Source of the DNA: Bacteroidales bacterium
GTDB lineage: Bacteria > Bacteroidota > Bacteroidia > Bacteroidales > UBA932
Reading direction: 5' to 3'
Length of the DNA stretch: 64,000 bases
NCBI GenBank assembly: GCA_016281315.1
Contig: JAEEIJ010000058.1
Coordinates: 1 to 64,000 of the forward strand
The notes below the pieces were generated by a model. It ran no database searches, was not told the origin of the DNA, and was given only the letters and a program-made list of their open reading frames with translations. Positions 30,515 through 43,983 of the stretch are shown here, piece by piece; position 1 is the stretch's first letter; every line of letters begins with the position of its first letter. A program made the position numbers and the translations under genes.

Positions 30515-30917
30515 AGAAGAAATAGAAAGCGGCCCACTTCAGGGGAATCCCTTTTGCATAGCCGATCGTATGGTAGTTGGAATCCTGGATGGTTCCGTCA
30601 CTCTTGACGTAGCCTATGGTGTGGTAATTGGAGTCCTGGATCCTTCCGTCGTCCTTCACATAACCCACAGTGCGGTAGTTGGCGTCCTGAACCCTTTCAT
30701 CGTCCCTTAGATAGCCGATGGTGTGGTAGTTGCCATCCTGTACGCGGCCGTCGCTCTTGATGTATCCGATGGTGTGGTAATTGGAATCCTGGATGGTTCC
30801 GTCGCTCTTGATATAACCCACGGTCCGGTAACCGGAATCGGTGATTTGCTGGGCGAAAATATCCTGTGCCATAGCGAGGCCGAACAAAAGGGTAAGGAGT
30901 GTAAAGAATCGTTTCAT
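30504..30917 (-). CDS. Secreted tandem-repeat protein (17-aa repeat, about 6 units)
   Basis: Signal peptide MKRFFTLLTLLFGLAMAQDIFA, then repeats of IQDSNYHTIGYIKSDGT. Confidence 0.75.
   Translation of the reverse strand: MKRFFTLLTLLFGLAMAQDIFAQQITDSGYRTVGYIKSDGTIQDSNYHTIGYIKSDGRVQDGNYHTIGYLRDDERVQDANYRTVGYVKDDGRIQDSNYHTIGYVKSDGTIQDSNYHTIGYAKGIPLKWAAFYFFFKK
30555..30845. repeat. 51-bp tandem DNA repeats encoding the 17-aa protein repeat
   Basis: Recurring tggtgtggtaattggaatcctggat...ccgtcgctcttgatgta. Confidence 0.85.
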
Positions 30918-30995
30918 ACTGGTGTCCACCTTCTCGATGATTCGCATAATTATCAGTTTTATCCAAAGGTAACACTTTTTTCGTAACTTCGCGCT

Positions 30996-31928
30996 ATGAA
31001 GTACCTCGTGAACGGCTGTACGGATGCGCAGTGGAATATGGCGCTGGACCAGTTCGTGCTGGAACAGGGGCCGGATGAGCCCGTTTTCTGGCTGTGGCAG
31101 AACGCCCCGGCGGTCATCATCGGCCGGAACCAGAGCGCGCGGGCGGAGGTGAATCTCCCCTACCTGGAGGCGAACGGCATCACCCTGGCGCGACGCGTCA
31201 CGGGCGGCGGGGCGGTGTACCACGACCTGGGGAACCTCAACTACAGCATCGCAGGCCCCACGGACGAACTTCCGGACGCGGCGCAGCTGATGGCGGAAAC
31301 CCTCCGGCAGCTGGGCGTGAAGGCCGATAAATCCGGCCGGAACGACATTCTGGTGGAGGGCCGCAAGTGCTCCGGCTACGCCAAAAGCATCGCCGGCGGC
31401 CGCACCCTCCTGCACGGAACCCTGATGTGGGACGTGGACCTGGTCCAGCTTACGGAATCCCTGAAAGCCCCGGGCAGCAAGCTGGAGGCGAAAGGCGTGG
31501 CGTCGGTACGGAGCCGGGTGGTGAACCTGAAGCCGTACCTGCCGTACAAGACCATAGAGGAATTCCGCGACGCCGTTGGGAAGATACTGGCCGGCCAGGA
31601 CGGCGAGATTAAACTTACCGAAGCACAGTTACAAGCCGTCGGCCGCCTGGCCGATGACCGTTTCCGCCGCCCCGGCTGGACGCTGGGAAAAGACCCCGCA
31701 ACCCGCTTCAACAGCTCCTTAAAACTCCCCTGCGGCACAGTGGAAGCCCATTATACGCTCAAAGGCGGCGTCTTCACGGAGATCCACTTCAGCGGGGATT
31801 TCATCGGCGAGAAACCGGCGGAAGAACTGGCGCAAAGGCTCATCGGCCAAAGGCCCGAAGACCTTGCAGACGTACAGGATTATTTCGAAGGAACCGGCAC
31901 GGAAGAACTCTTGCTCCTTTTTCAATAA
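30996..31928 (+). CDS. lplA: Lipoate--protein ligase
   Basis: VIIGRNQSARAEVN; RRVTGGGAVYHDLGNLNYS. Confidence 0.93.
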   Translation: MKYLVNGCTDAQWNMALDQFVLEQGPDEPVFWLWQNAPAVIIGRNQSARAEVNLPYLEANGITLARRVTGGGAVYHDLGNLNYSIAGPTDELPDAAQLMAETLRQLGVKADKSGRNDILVEGRKCSGYAKSIAGGRTLLHGTLMWDVDLVQLTESLKAPGSKLEAKGVASVRSRVVNLKPYLPYKTIEEFRDAVGKILAGQDGEIKLTEAQLQAVGRLADDRFRRPGWTLGKDPATRFNSSLKLPCGTVEAHYTLKGGVFTEIHFSGDFIGEKPAEELAQRLIGQRPEDLADVQDYFEGTGTEELLLLFQ

Positions 31929-31956
31929 AATACTACCTTTGTAAAAACGTTCAGAC

Positions 31957-32376
31957 ATGGCAAAGACTGGTAAAGTTGTCGGTGGGGTCATTATCCTCGT
32001 CATCCTGGCCGCCCTGGCCGGGTTCCTCTATTTCAAGTTCTGGTGGGTATTCTCGGACGGCACCAAGACCGGCGAGTTGAACTCGCTCACCTACACCGGC
32101 TATTTTTTCAAGACCTATGAGGGAGAAATCATCCTCACCGGCTACGGCAACAAAAACACCAGCGGGCAGGTCCAGTCCAAGAATTTCAAGTTCTCCGTCA
32201 AGGACCCGGAAGTAGCCGAGCAACTGAAGGAAATGACCGGAATGAAGGTCACCGTCCACTATAAGGAATACAAGGGCGCCCTCCCCTGGAGGGGCTATGA
32301 GCGCGCCATCGTGGACAAAGCGGAGGGAGAATCCATTCCGTCCTATCCGAACACGGAAGACCCGTTTTTCCTGTAG
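31957..32376 (+). CDS. Hypothetical membrane-anchored protein
   Basis: N-terminal TM helix, TACCTTTG promoter box upstream. Confidence 0.7.
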   Translation: MAKTGKVVGGVIILVILAALAGFLYFKFWWVFSDGTKTGELNSLTYTGYFFKTYEGEIILTGYGNKNTSGQVQSKNFKFSVKDPEVAEQLKEMTGMKVTVHYKEYKGALPWRGYERAIVDKAEGESIPSYPNTEDPFFL

Positions 32377-32382
32377 ACAATT

Positions 32383-34365
32383 ATGAAGCGACTCTTCATC
32401 CTCGCGACCAGCCTGCTGGTCTGCTGCGTCGTATGGGCGCAGAATACCGTCATCGACATCCGGGACAGCCATCCCGGCAAGGACCTCACGATGGAGGAGG
32501 CCATTTATAATGGCGTGGGTTATGCCCGTATGAGTGCACGGTGGCTGGACAACAAGACCTTCCTCCTCTTTGACGGGCAGGGCGGCTTCTTTAGCGGCAG
32601 CGTCGAGGATCCCGCGCACCTCACCCCTTATAAATGGGAGCCCCCAAAGGCCGATGAATGGGACCGGGGCCCGGCCGGATACGGCGTTCGCACCGAGGGT
32701 TCGTCCCTTTTGGCCGAAAAAGACGGAGAGACGTGGGCCATCGGCCTCTCGGAGGACCGGAACATCGTCTGGGGCGGCACGATGATGCGCAATGAGTTCG
32801 GCTTCGAAAAAGGCTGGGAATGGGCCCCGGACGGCCTCAAAGTGGCGTTTTACTGGAAGGACCAGTCCCGCGTGACAGACTTTCCCCTGCTCAATATCAA
32901 AACAAGAACCGGCGAACTGGAACAGCTCAAATACCCGATGAACGGGATGGCCTCGGAACTTCTGAAAGTGGGCGTTTACGACTTCCTCACCCGGAGCATC
33001 ACGTGGCTGGATGTGACGGATTTCAGCGAGGAGCGATACATCACCAACCTCGCCTGGAGCAAAGATAGCCGCTTCGTCTACGCACAGGTGCTCAACCGCG
33101 AGCAGGAGGAAATGCACCTGAACCAGTACAGCGCGGCGAACGGCTGCTTTGTCCAAACCCTCCTCACGGAGAAAAGCGACGCCTGGGTGGAACCCCTGAA
33201 CCCTGTCTGGCCCGTCAAGGACGGCCTCCTCTACCGCACGGATAGCCGCGACGGCTACCGGAACCTCTACCTGGTGGACGCCAAGGGCATCCGTCGCCTG
33301 ACGGATGTGGACGCGGACGTGGAATACGTCTGGAACGACGGCAAATACCTTTATTATACATCGGCCGAAGTCTCCCCCATCGAGAACCACCTCTTCCGCA
33401 GGCCGCTCCGAAAAGGGAAAGCCCAACAACTCACCCAGGGGCGCGGCTGGCACAGGGTTCAGCTGAGCGATGACGGGCGTTGGTTTCTGGACCGCGTAGC
33501 CAACCTCAACATGCCGGCAAAGGTCTTCCTCTGCTCTACGGACGGCAAAAAACGCATTGAAATCGGTTCCCAGCGCGATCCGCTGGACGGCTATTCGTCC
33601 TGCCAGGTGGAACTGGGCAGCGTTCCCAGCGCGGACGGCGCGTTCGAGAATTATTATCGGCTCATCTATCCCAAGGACTTCCGTCCCACGAAGAAATACC
33701 CTGTCATCGTCTATGTCTACGGCGGCCCGCACAGCCAGATGGTGCAGGACGCCTGGCTGGGGCAGACCCGGATGTGGGAGATGCTGATGGCCCAGAAAGG
33801 GTATCTCGTCTATGTCCAGGACAACCGCGGCACTTCCAACCGGGGCGCGGCCTTCGAGAAGGCCATCAACCGCCGCTGCGGACAGGCCGAGATGGCCGAC
33901 CAGATGGTGGGGATCCGCCGCCTGATGGAGCTCCCGTACGTGGATTCCCGGCGCATCGGCGTACACGGCTGGAGCTACGGCGGCTTTATGACCATCTCCC
34001 TGATGACCCATTATCCCGACGTCTTCAAGGTGGGCGTCGCTGGCGGTCCGGTCATCGACTGGAAATGGTATGAAATCATGTACGGAGAGCGCTACATGGA
34101 TACCCCGGAGCGGAATCCGGAGGGATTCGCCGAAACGAGCCTCATCGGCAAGGCCGATAACCTCAAAGGCAAACTCCTCATCTGCCAGGGCGCCATCGAC
34201 GACACCGTGGTGTGGGAGCACAGCCTCAGCTTCATCCAGCAGTGCATCGACCTGGAGATTCCGGTGGATTACTTCCCCTACCCCACGGCCCGGCACAATG
34301 TCTTCGGCCGCAACCGCATTCACCTGATGGACAAAGTCACCCAGTATTTCGAAGATTACCTGTAA
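32383..34365 (+). CDS. Dipeptidyl-peptidase IV (S9B)
   Basis: GWSYGGFM nucleophile motif; HSLSFIQQCIDLEIPVDYFPYPTARHNV. Confidence 0.92.
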   Translation: MKRLFILATSLLVCCVVWAQNTVIDIRDSHPGKDLTMEEAIYNGVGYARMSARWLDNKTFLLFDGQGGFFSGSVEDPAHLTPYKWEPPKADEWDRGPAGYGVRTEGSSLLAEKDGETWAIGLSEDRNIVWGGTMMRNEFGFEKGWEWAPDGLKVAFYWKDQSRVTDFPLLNIKTRTGELEQLKYPMNGMASELLKVGVYDFLTRSITWLDVTDFSEERYITNLAWSKDSRFVYAQVLNREQEEMHLNQYSAANGCFVQTLLTEKSDAWVEPLNPVWPVKDGLLYRTDSRDGYRNLYLVDAKGIRRLTDVDADVEYVWNDGKYLYYTSAEVSPIENHLFRRPLRKGKAQQLTQGRGWHRVQLSDDGRWFLDRVANLNMPAKVFLCSTDGKKRIEIGSQRDPLDGYSSCQVELGSVPSADGAFENYYRLIYPKDFRPTKKYPVIVYVYGGPHSQMVQDAWLGQTRMWEMLMAQKGYLVYVQDNRGTSNRGAAFEKAINRRCGQAEMADQMVGIRRLMELPYVDSRRIGVHGWSYGGFMTISLMTHYPDVFKVGVAGGPVIDWKWYEIMYGERYMDTPERNPEGFAETSLIGKADNLKGKLLICQGAIDDTVVWEHSLSFIQQCIDLEIPVDYFPYPTARHNVFGRNRIHLMDKVTQYFEDYL

Positions 34366-35033
34366 TGAAACGATTGTTCCTGTTCCTGTCCCTGCTGCCG
34401 GCCCTCTGTTTCGCGCAGCCTAAAAACCTTACCGTCAAGGAGTTCCTCAAGCTTTCCCAGGCCGATACCACCAGCTACCTGGTAAGCGGCGTGGTCCAGA
34501 AAGTGCGCAGCTCCACCAGCGGCAGCTTCTACCTGGAGGACGCCACCGGCACCCTTTTGGTGTACGGGCTCAAGGATCCCGCAAACCCCGGCCGCAGCTT
34601 CCAGCAGATGGACATCATCAAGGGCGACACCCTCTCCGTCCTGGGGCGTTTCACCGTCTACGGCGGCAGCACCCTGGAGATGAAGGACGGACGCCTGGTC
34701 CGCAAGGCCGATGGCCCTTCACACGGCCTGTCCCTCTACGACCGCCTGGAACGCAAGCCGTCGTTCAAAGGCAAGGTGGGCAATGAAGGCGTGGAAGCCT
34801 TCCGGGCCTGGGTGCAGAAGCACCTGAAGAAGGCCGATGGCGCCGGCACCGTAGCCGTCCGCTTTGTCGTGGGCAAGAAAGGCGGCGTCCAGGAAGTGGA
34901 AGTGCTCCGCGGCGGCTCGCCCGCCCAGCGCGAGGAGGCCCTCCGCGTCGTCCGCAGCGCCCCCAAGTGGAAACCCGCCGTCCTGGACGGCTCCTCCGTC
35001 CGCTGGCCCTACACCATCGAGGTGGTTTTTTAA
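34365..35033 (+). CDS. Secreted OB-fold plus TonB C-terminal-like domain protein
   Basis: Signal peptide; SFYLEDATGTLLVYGL; VRFVVGKKGGVQEVEVLRGGSPAQREEALRVVRSAPKWKPA. Confidence 0.65.
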   Translation: MKRLFLFLSLLPALCFAQPKNLTVKEFLKLSQADTTSYLVSGVVQKVRSSTSGSFYLEDATGTLLVYGLKDPANPGRSFQQMDIIKGDTLSVLGRFTVYGGSTLEMKDGRLVRKADGPSHGLSLYDRLERKPSFKGKVGNEGVEAFRAWVQKHLKKADGAGTVAVRFVVGKKGGVQEVEVLRGGSPAQREEALRVVRSAPKWKPAVLDGSSVRWPYTIEVVF

Positions 35034-35080
35034 ATTTATTTGGGGATTCGGTTTTTTTGACTTATCTTTGCAGTCCTTTT

Positions 35081-35155
35081 GAGGGCATAGCTCAGTTGGT
35101 TTAGAGCGCTTGCTTGACAGGCAAGAGGTCCGCAGTTCAAATCTGCGTGTCCTCA
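35081..35155 (+). tRNA. tRNA-Val (anticodon GAC)
   Basis: Cloverleaf: GAGGGCA/TGTCCTC acceptor, CTTGC-TTGACAG-GCAAG anticodon arm, CGCAG-TTCAAAT-CTGCG T arm. Confidence 0.95.
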
Positions 35156-35196
35156 CAAAAGAGAAGAGGCCGGATATCCGGCCTCTTCTCTTTTGT
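35155..35196. terminator. Bidirectional terminator, 42-bp perfect palindrome
   Basis: ACAAAAGAGAAGAGGCCGGAT/ATCCGGCCTCTTCTCTTTTGT between tRNA-Val and convergent clpX. Confidence 0.9.
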
Positions 35197-35200
35197 ATCC

Positions 35201-36244
35201 TTACAACCGCTTCCGGGCGTAGGCCGCCGTGAGGCGGAAGGTCTTTTTGCCGGAGGAGGGCGCCTCGAAGAGGGCGTCGGCCATAATCTTTTCGCAGATG
35301 CTGCGAAGGCCGCGCGCACCCAGCTTGTTCTTGATGGAGGTATCCACGATGATATCCAGCACTTCCGGGTCGATGACGAGTTTCATCCCGTCCAGTTCGA
35401 ACATCTTCTTGTACTGGCGCAGGAGGGCGTTTTTGGGCTCCGTGAGGATGCGCTTCAGGGAATCGCGGTCCAACTGGTCCAGGTAGGTAACAACCGGAAG
35501 ACGGCCCACGATTTCCGGAATGAGTCCGTAGGCGCGGAGATCCGAAGCCTCCACATATTCCAGGAGATTGTCCTTGGAGATTCGTTCCTTTTCCTCCGCG
35601 TTGAAGCCGATGATCTGGGTATTCTTCCTTAGGGCGATGTGCCGCTCGATGCCCTCGAAGGCACCGCCGCAGATGAACAGGATGTTCTGCGTATTCACGT
35701 GGATGAACTCCTGCTCCGGGTGCTTGCGGCCGCCCTGCGGGGGCACGTTCACCACACTCCCCTCCAGGAGTTTCAGCAGGCCCTGCTGCACGCCCTCGCC
35801 GGAAACGTCGCGCGTGATGGACGGATTGTCGCTCTTGCGGGCGATCTTGTCTATTTCGTCGATGAAGACGATGCCGCACTCCGCCAGGGGGACGTTGTAA
35901 TCGGCCTCCTGAAGCAGGCGCGTGAGGAGACTCTCCACGTCTTCGCCCACATAGCCCGCCTCCGTGAGCACCGTCGCGTCCACGATGGTGAAAGGCACGG
36001 CCAGCATCCGGGCGATGGTCCTCGCGAGGAGCGTCTTTCCCGTACCGGTGGGGCCGACGAGAAGGATATTGCTCTTCTCCAGCTCCACGTCATCCTCCGA
36101 GACGCGGTCGATCAGATTGTGCTGCAGGCGTTTGTAGTGGTTGTACACCGCCACCGAGAGCACTTTCTTCGCGCGGTCCTGGCCGATGACATACTGGTCC
36201 AGGTAGGCCTTTATCTCGGCCGGTTTGGGGGCGTTCTCGAACAT
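35201..36244 (-). CDS. clpX: ClpX ATPase lacking the N-terminal zinc-binding domain
   Basis: [47 protein letters not shown]; start overlaps clpP stop (ATGA). Confidence 0.93.
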   Translation of the reverse strand: MFENAPKPAEIKAYLDQYVIGQDRAKKVLSVAVYNHYKRLQHNLIDRVSEDDVELEKSNILLVGPTGTGKTLLARTIARMLAVPFTIVDATVLTEAGYVGEDVESLLTRLLQEADYNVPLAECGIVFIDEIDKIARKSDNPSITRDVSGEGVQQGLLKLLEGSVVNVPPQGGRKHPEQEFIHVNTQNILFICGGAFEGIERHIALRKNTQIIGFNAEEKERISKDNLLEYVEASDLRAYGLIPEIVGRLPVVTYLDQLDRDSLKRILTEPKNALLRQYKKMFELDGMKLVIDPEVLDIIVDTSIKNKLGARGLRSICEKIMADALFEAPSSGKKTFRLTAAYARKRL

Positions 36245-36912
36245 CAGCGGTCCTTCTTGCGGAGGATTTCGTCCACCATCCCGTAATCCAGGGCTTCCTG
36301 GGCGGTCATCCAATAGTCCCGCTCTCCGTCCTTGGCCACCTTCTCATAGGGCTGGCCGCTGTGCTGGGCGATGATGTTGAAGAGTTCCGTGCGGGTTTTC
36401 TCAATCTCCTTGGCGGCGATGAGAATCTCCGTCGCCTGGCCCTGGGCACCGCCGAGGGGCTGGTGAATGAGCACGCGGGAGTGCGGCAGCGCGCTGCGCT
36501 TGCCCTTCTGCCCGGCGCACAGGAGCACCGAACCCATCGAGGCGGCCATTCCGGTGCAGACGGTGGCCACATCGGGCTGCACGAGCTGCATCGTGTCGTA
36601 AATGGCCAGGCCGCTGGTCACCTGACCGCCGGGGGTGTTCAGGTACAGGGTGATATCGGCCAGGGAATCCTGGGCCGCCAGGAACAGCAGCTGGGCCTGG
36701 ATGATGTTCGCCACGTCGTCGTCGATGGGCACGCCCAGGAAGATGATACGGTCCATCATCAGGCGGCTGAAGACGTCCATCTGGGCCACGTTCAGCTTAC
36801 GTTCCTCGGTAATGGTGGGGTTGATGTAGCCGTCCACCACGGAGGTGTAACGGGAAAGGGTGGTGGAGGAGATTCCCCGGCCTTTCACGGCGTATTTCTC
36901 GAAATCGTTCAT
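36244..36912 (-). CDS. clpP: ClpP protease subunit
   Basis: [43 protein letters not shown]. Confidence 0.96.
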   Translation of the reverse strand: MNDFEKYAVKGRGISSTTLSRYTSVVDGYINPTITEERKLNVAQMDVFSRLMMDRIIFLGVPIDDDVANIIQAQLLFLAAQDSLADITLYLNTPGGQVTSGLAIYDTMQLVQPDVATVCTGMAASMGSVLLCAGQKGKRSALPHSRVLIHQPLGGAQGQATEILIAAKEIEKTRTELFNIIAQHSGQPYEKVAKDGERDYWMTAQEALDYGMVDEILRKKDR

Positions 36913-36913
36913 C

Positions 36914-38230
36914 TTATTTCAGTTCACGGAATTTGTCCATAGAAATCTTCTTGGGCTGGAGGGTGACCTCCTCGCGCACCTTGGCGATGGCGATGTTGTC
37001 CTCGCACTGCTCCTCCAGGCGGCGGTACTGGTTCTGGTCCTGCAGCATATTCTCTGCGGAAGAATCGATGAGGTTCTGCGGCACACCGGCCATCCCGTAC
37101 ATCGCATACTGGTAGGCCACATAGGACTTGGCGGCATTCAGAATGTCCTCACGGGAGACCTTGAGGCCGAACTTCTGCATAATGGTGCCGCGGATGAGCT
37201 GCCACTTGAAGTCCTCGATGAAGGCGGGGAACTGCTTCTCCACGTCCTCCGCGCTGAACTTCCCTTCGTTGGCATAGACGAGCCAGCGTTTGAGGAAGGC
37301 TTCCGGAAGCTCGGGGTTCACTTTCTTCATATAGTAGGCGCGGACATCGGCCCCGAAACGGTAATTGGCTTCCTGCTCGTGGGAGGCCTTGATGCGCTCC
37401 TCGATCTTCGCTTCGAAGCCGGCGGCGTCTTTCACCTCGCCGGGGCCGAAGATTTTGTCGTAGGTCTCCTGGTTTTCCTCTGCGGCCACGAAGGTCTTCA
37501 CGTTCACCACGGTGAAGGTAAAGAGCGGGTTCAGGGAGGCCAGCCGGCCTTTGTCCACCTTGAGCATCGCGGCGCGGTCCGTCTCATTCGGGAAGGCGGC
37601 GTTCACGTCCAGCTGGAAGCTTTCGCCGGCCTTCTTGCCGATGAAAGCGCCGCGGGCTTCTTCCGCCACGTGGGAAATGCTCACGTACACGCCTTCGGCC
37701 TTGTGGCCTTCACCCTCGATATCGGCCACGATGTAGTCGTTCTCTCCGGCCTTCTCCCCTTCCTGAAGGGAACCGTACTGCTGGAGCAGCTGCTCCTTCT
37801 GGGCCTTCTTCTCTGCGGCGGTGATGTTGATGTCGTAGTAGACGATCTTGTCTTCCTTGTTCACCTCGAAGGCCATCTCCGGGGTCTGGGCGATGTCGAA
37901 CTTGAAGGTGAAATCCTCGCCCTTCTTCCAGGACAGCTGGGGCTGGTCCTCGCTGGGCATCGGTTCGCCCACGATGCGGATCTTTTCGTCCTTGATGAAC
38001 TTGTCCAGGGAATCTCCCACCAGACCGTTCACGCTTTCGTAGAGGCACTGGTCTCCGTACATCCGCTCGATGAGGCTTATCGGGGCCATTCCACGGCGGA
38101 AACCTTTGATGTCGGCCTTGCGGCGGTATTCGTTCAGGCGCTTGTGGAGCGCCTCCGCGTAGTCTGCGGCTGCAATCTCGATGGTTAACTGGTAGTTCAG
38201 GGCATCGGCCTGTTTCTTGGTAACTTTCAT
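36914..38230 (-). CDS. tig: Trigger factor
   Basis: Position next to clp[51 protein letters not shown]. Confidence 0.9.
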   Translation of the reverse strand: MKVTKKQADALNYQLTIEIAAADYAEALHKRLNEYRRKADIKGFRRGMAPISLIERMYGDQCLYESVNGLVGDSLDKFIKDEKIRIVGEPMPSEDQPQLSWKKGEDFTFKFDIAQTPEMAFEVNKEDKIVYYDINITAAEKKAQKEQLLQQYGSLQEGEKAGENDYIVADIEGEGHKAEGVYVSISHVAEEARGAFIGKKAGESFQLDVNAAFPNETDRAAMLKVDKGRLASLNPLFTFTVVNVKTFVAAEENQETYDKIFGPGEVKDAAGFEAKIEERIKASHEQEANYRFGADVRAYYMKKVNPELPEAFLKRWLVYANEGKFSAEDVEKQFPAFIEDFKWQLIRGTIMQKFGLKVSREDILNAAKSYVAYQYAMYGMAGVPQNLIDSSAENMLQDQNQYRRLEEQCEDNIAIAKVREEVTLQPKKISMDKFRELK

Positions 38231-38242
38231 AATATCAATTTT

Positions 38243-42317
<4,075 letters not shown>

Positions 42318-42367
42318 CTAAATCGTACAAAAATACGAAAAAATATGATAAAAAACAAGGGGTTCTT

Positions 42368-43978
42368 CTACATATTCCAAGTGGCTCCCGCCGTGAAATA
42401 AATTCCCTTTTCCGCGTAGAAAGGATTGCGCTGAATCACCTGGCAGAGGATGTTCCCCACGCGCAGCCAGAGACCCAGACGACGGGACTGCATCAGTTCC
42501 GCGCTCAGGCCCAGGTCGAAATAGCCGGGAAGGATTGCATCGGGCGCGAAACGCGGCGAGGAGGCGTCCAGGGTGACGCCGGCCTTCAGGCGCTCGCCCC
42601 ATTTGTAGAAGGCACTGAAGTCTCCCGTGATGGCCGCCGGGCGGAACAGGGTGTCGTCGGCCAGTGCCGTCCCCATCCTGCTGTGCTTGAAAGTTACGCT
42701 GCCGTCGATATCGATGGGGGCCGATGTCCACCCGGCCTGCAGCGTGGCATAAATCTGCCGCAGGTCCTCCACGAAGCCGAAGTAAGGCTCTCCGGCCTTA
42801 TAGCCGGGGAGAAGGGCGTGCGTGGTGAGCAGATATCCGCCCTTCACGCTGTAGTGGAAGCGGGAAGCCAGCTGGCCGCCCAGCCCCACCGAGATGTTCA
42901 TCCGGTCCACGGTGTTGTCCATATAATCCTGGCTGTAGGCGAGGAAAGGATTGGTGTCGATGAGGTCCGAATAGATCATCGGCCTGTCGCCGCCCGTGAT
43001 GGCGGCTTTGAGGACCAGCTTGTCCGGAATCAGCGTCACGCGGGCCCGCACGTCCGGGAAGAACGTGCCGGAAGGCGTGGGATAGAAAGTCTTTTCCTGC
43101 CGGATGAGCAGCCCCAGTTTGACACCGATCTCCAGGTCCAGCTTATCCTGCGTGATGAGGAAGCGCGGAGCGGCCGAGAGAAGGACCATCGTGGTGCGGA
43201 AGGCGGTGAGCGTCTCCACGCCCGCGTTGATGCGCATATTGTACTCCTTCATCTTGGTGGCCACATAACCGTTCGTGACGGTGTGCACTTCCCGGTTGTC
43301 GCCCACCCAGAGCCAGGAGAAACGGGTGGAAACCTCATACGGGACCGCGGCCAGGTGGTCGCTGCCCAGACGGGCCTTCAGCTGAATCTTGTTATTGGAG
43401 AAATCACCCTGGGTGACGTGCCGGGCCAGGATGTTCTGGTAGCGGAGGTCTGCGCTGAAAACGCCGCCCTCCCAGGCCCAGAGAAGGTCCGTGCCGATGG
43501 TGGAACGCGCATCGAGGCCGTTCCAGGCGGTGCCGTCCTTCGTCAGGAAGTTCTCTGCATTCAGGGCGATGTTATGGTAGCGGCCGATGTAGGAGTGATG
43601 GTCTCCAAAGACACCCAGGCGGACGTTTTTCTTCTGGAGGGGCATCCAGACGGCCGAGAGCTCCGGCCGGAAAGTGAAGCCCAGGCCGGCGCGGGCGTAG
43701 AGCGTGGCCTCCCCCGTGGCGCGGGGAATGGGACGCGGCTGCACCAGGTAAGGCGTGAACTCATAGGCGCCCTGGTAGGGCGTCTCCTTCACGGAGTAAT
43801 CGAAATCCAGGTTGAACCGGTACACGGAATCCGGCACGGGAAGCAGCTGGGCGGGCTTTTCGATGCCGCCGGCCTCCCGGGTGTAGGAGTTCGTGACCTC
43901 CACTGTGGGATTCAGGTTCTGGGCAAAGGCGGCAGCGCTCACCAGCAGCGCGGCGGCCGATATGACGGTCTTTCTCAT
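42368..43978 (-). CDS. Outer-membrane beta-barrel protein (TonB-receptor-like)
   Basis: Signal peptide, alternating amphipathic strands, terminal aromatic. Confidence 0.6.
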   Translation of the reverse strand: MRKTVISAAALLVSAAAFAQNLNPTVEVTNSYTREAGGIEKPAQLLPVPDSVYRFNLDFDYSVKETPYQGAYEFTPYLVQPRPIPRATGEATLYARAGLGFTFRPELSAVWMPLQKKNVRLGVFGDHHSYIGRYHNIALNAENFLTKDGTAWNGLDARSTIGTDLLWAWEGGVFSADLRYQNILARHVTQGDFSNNKIQLKARLGSDHLAAVPYEVSTRFSWLWVGDNREVHTVTNGYVATKMKEYNMRINAGVETLTAFRTTMVLLSAAPRFLITQDKLDLEIGVKLGLLIRQEKTFYPTPSGTFFPDVRARVTLIPDKLVLKAAITGGDRPMIYSDLIDTNPFLAYSQDYMDNTVDRMNISVGLGGQLASRFHYSVKGGYLLTTHALLPGYKAGEPYFGFVEDLRQIYATLQAGWTSAPIDIDGSVTFKHSRMGTALADDTLFRPAAITGDFSAFYKWGERLKAGVTLDASSPRFAPDAILPGYFDLGLSAELMQSRRLGLWLRVGNILCQVIQRNPFYAEKGIYFTAGATWNM

Positions 43979-43983
43979 TTCCT

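Noticed and set aside
31951-34323. 790-aa minus-strand ORF
   Set aside because: Antisense to the DPP-IV gene; artefact.
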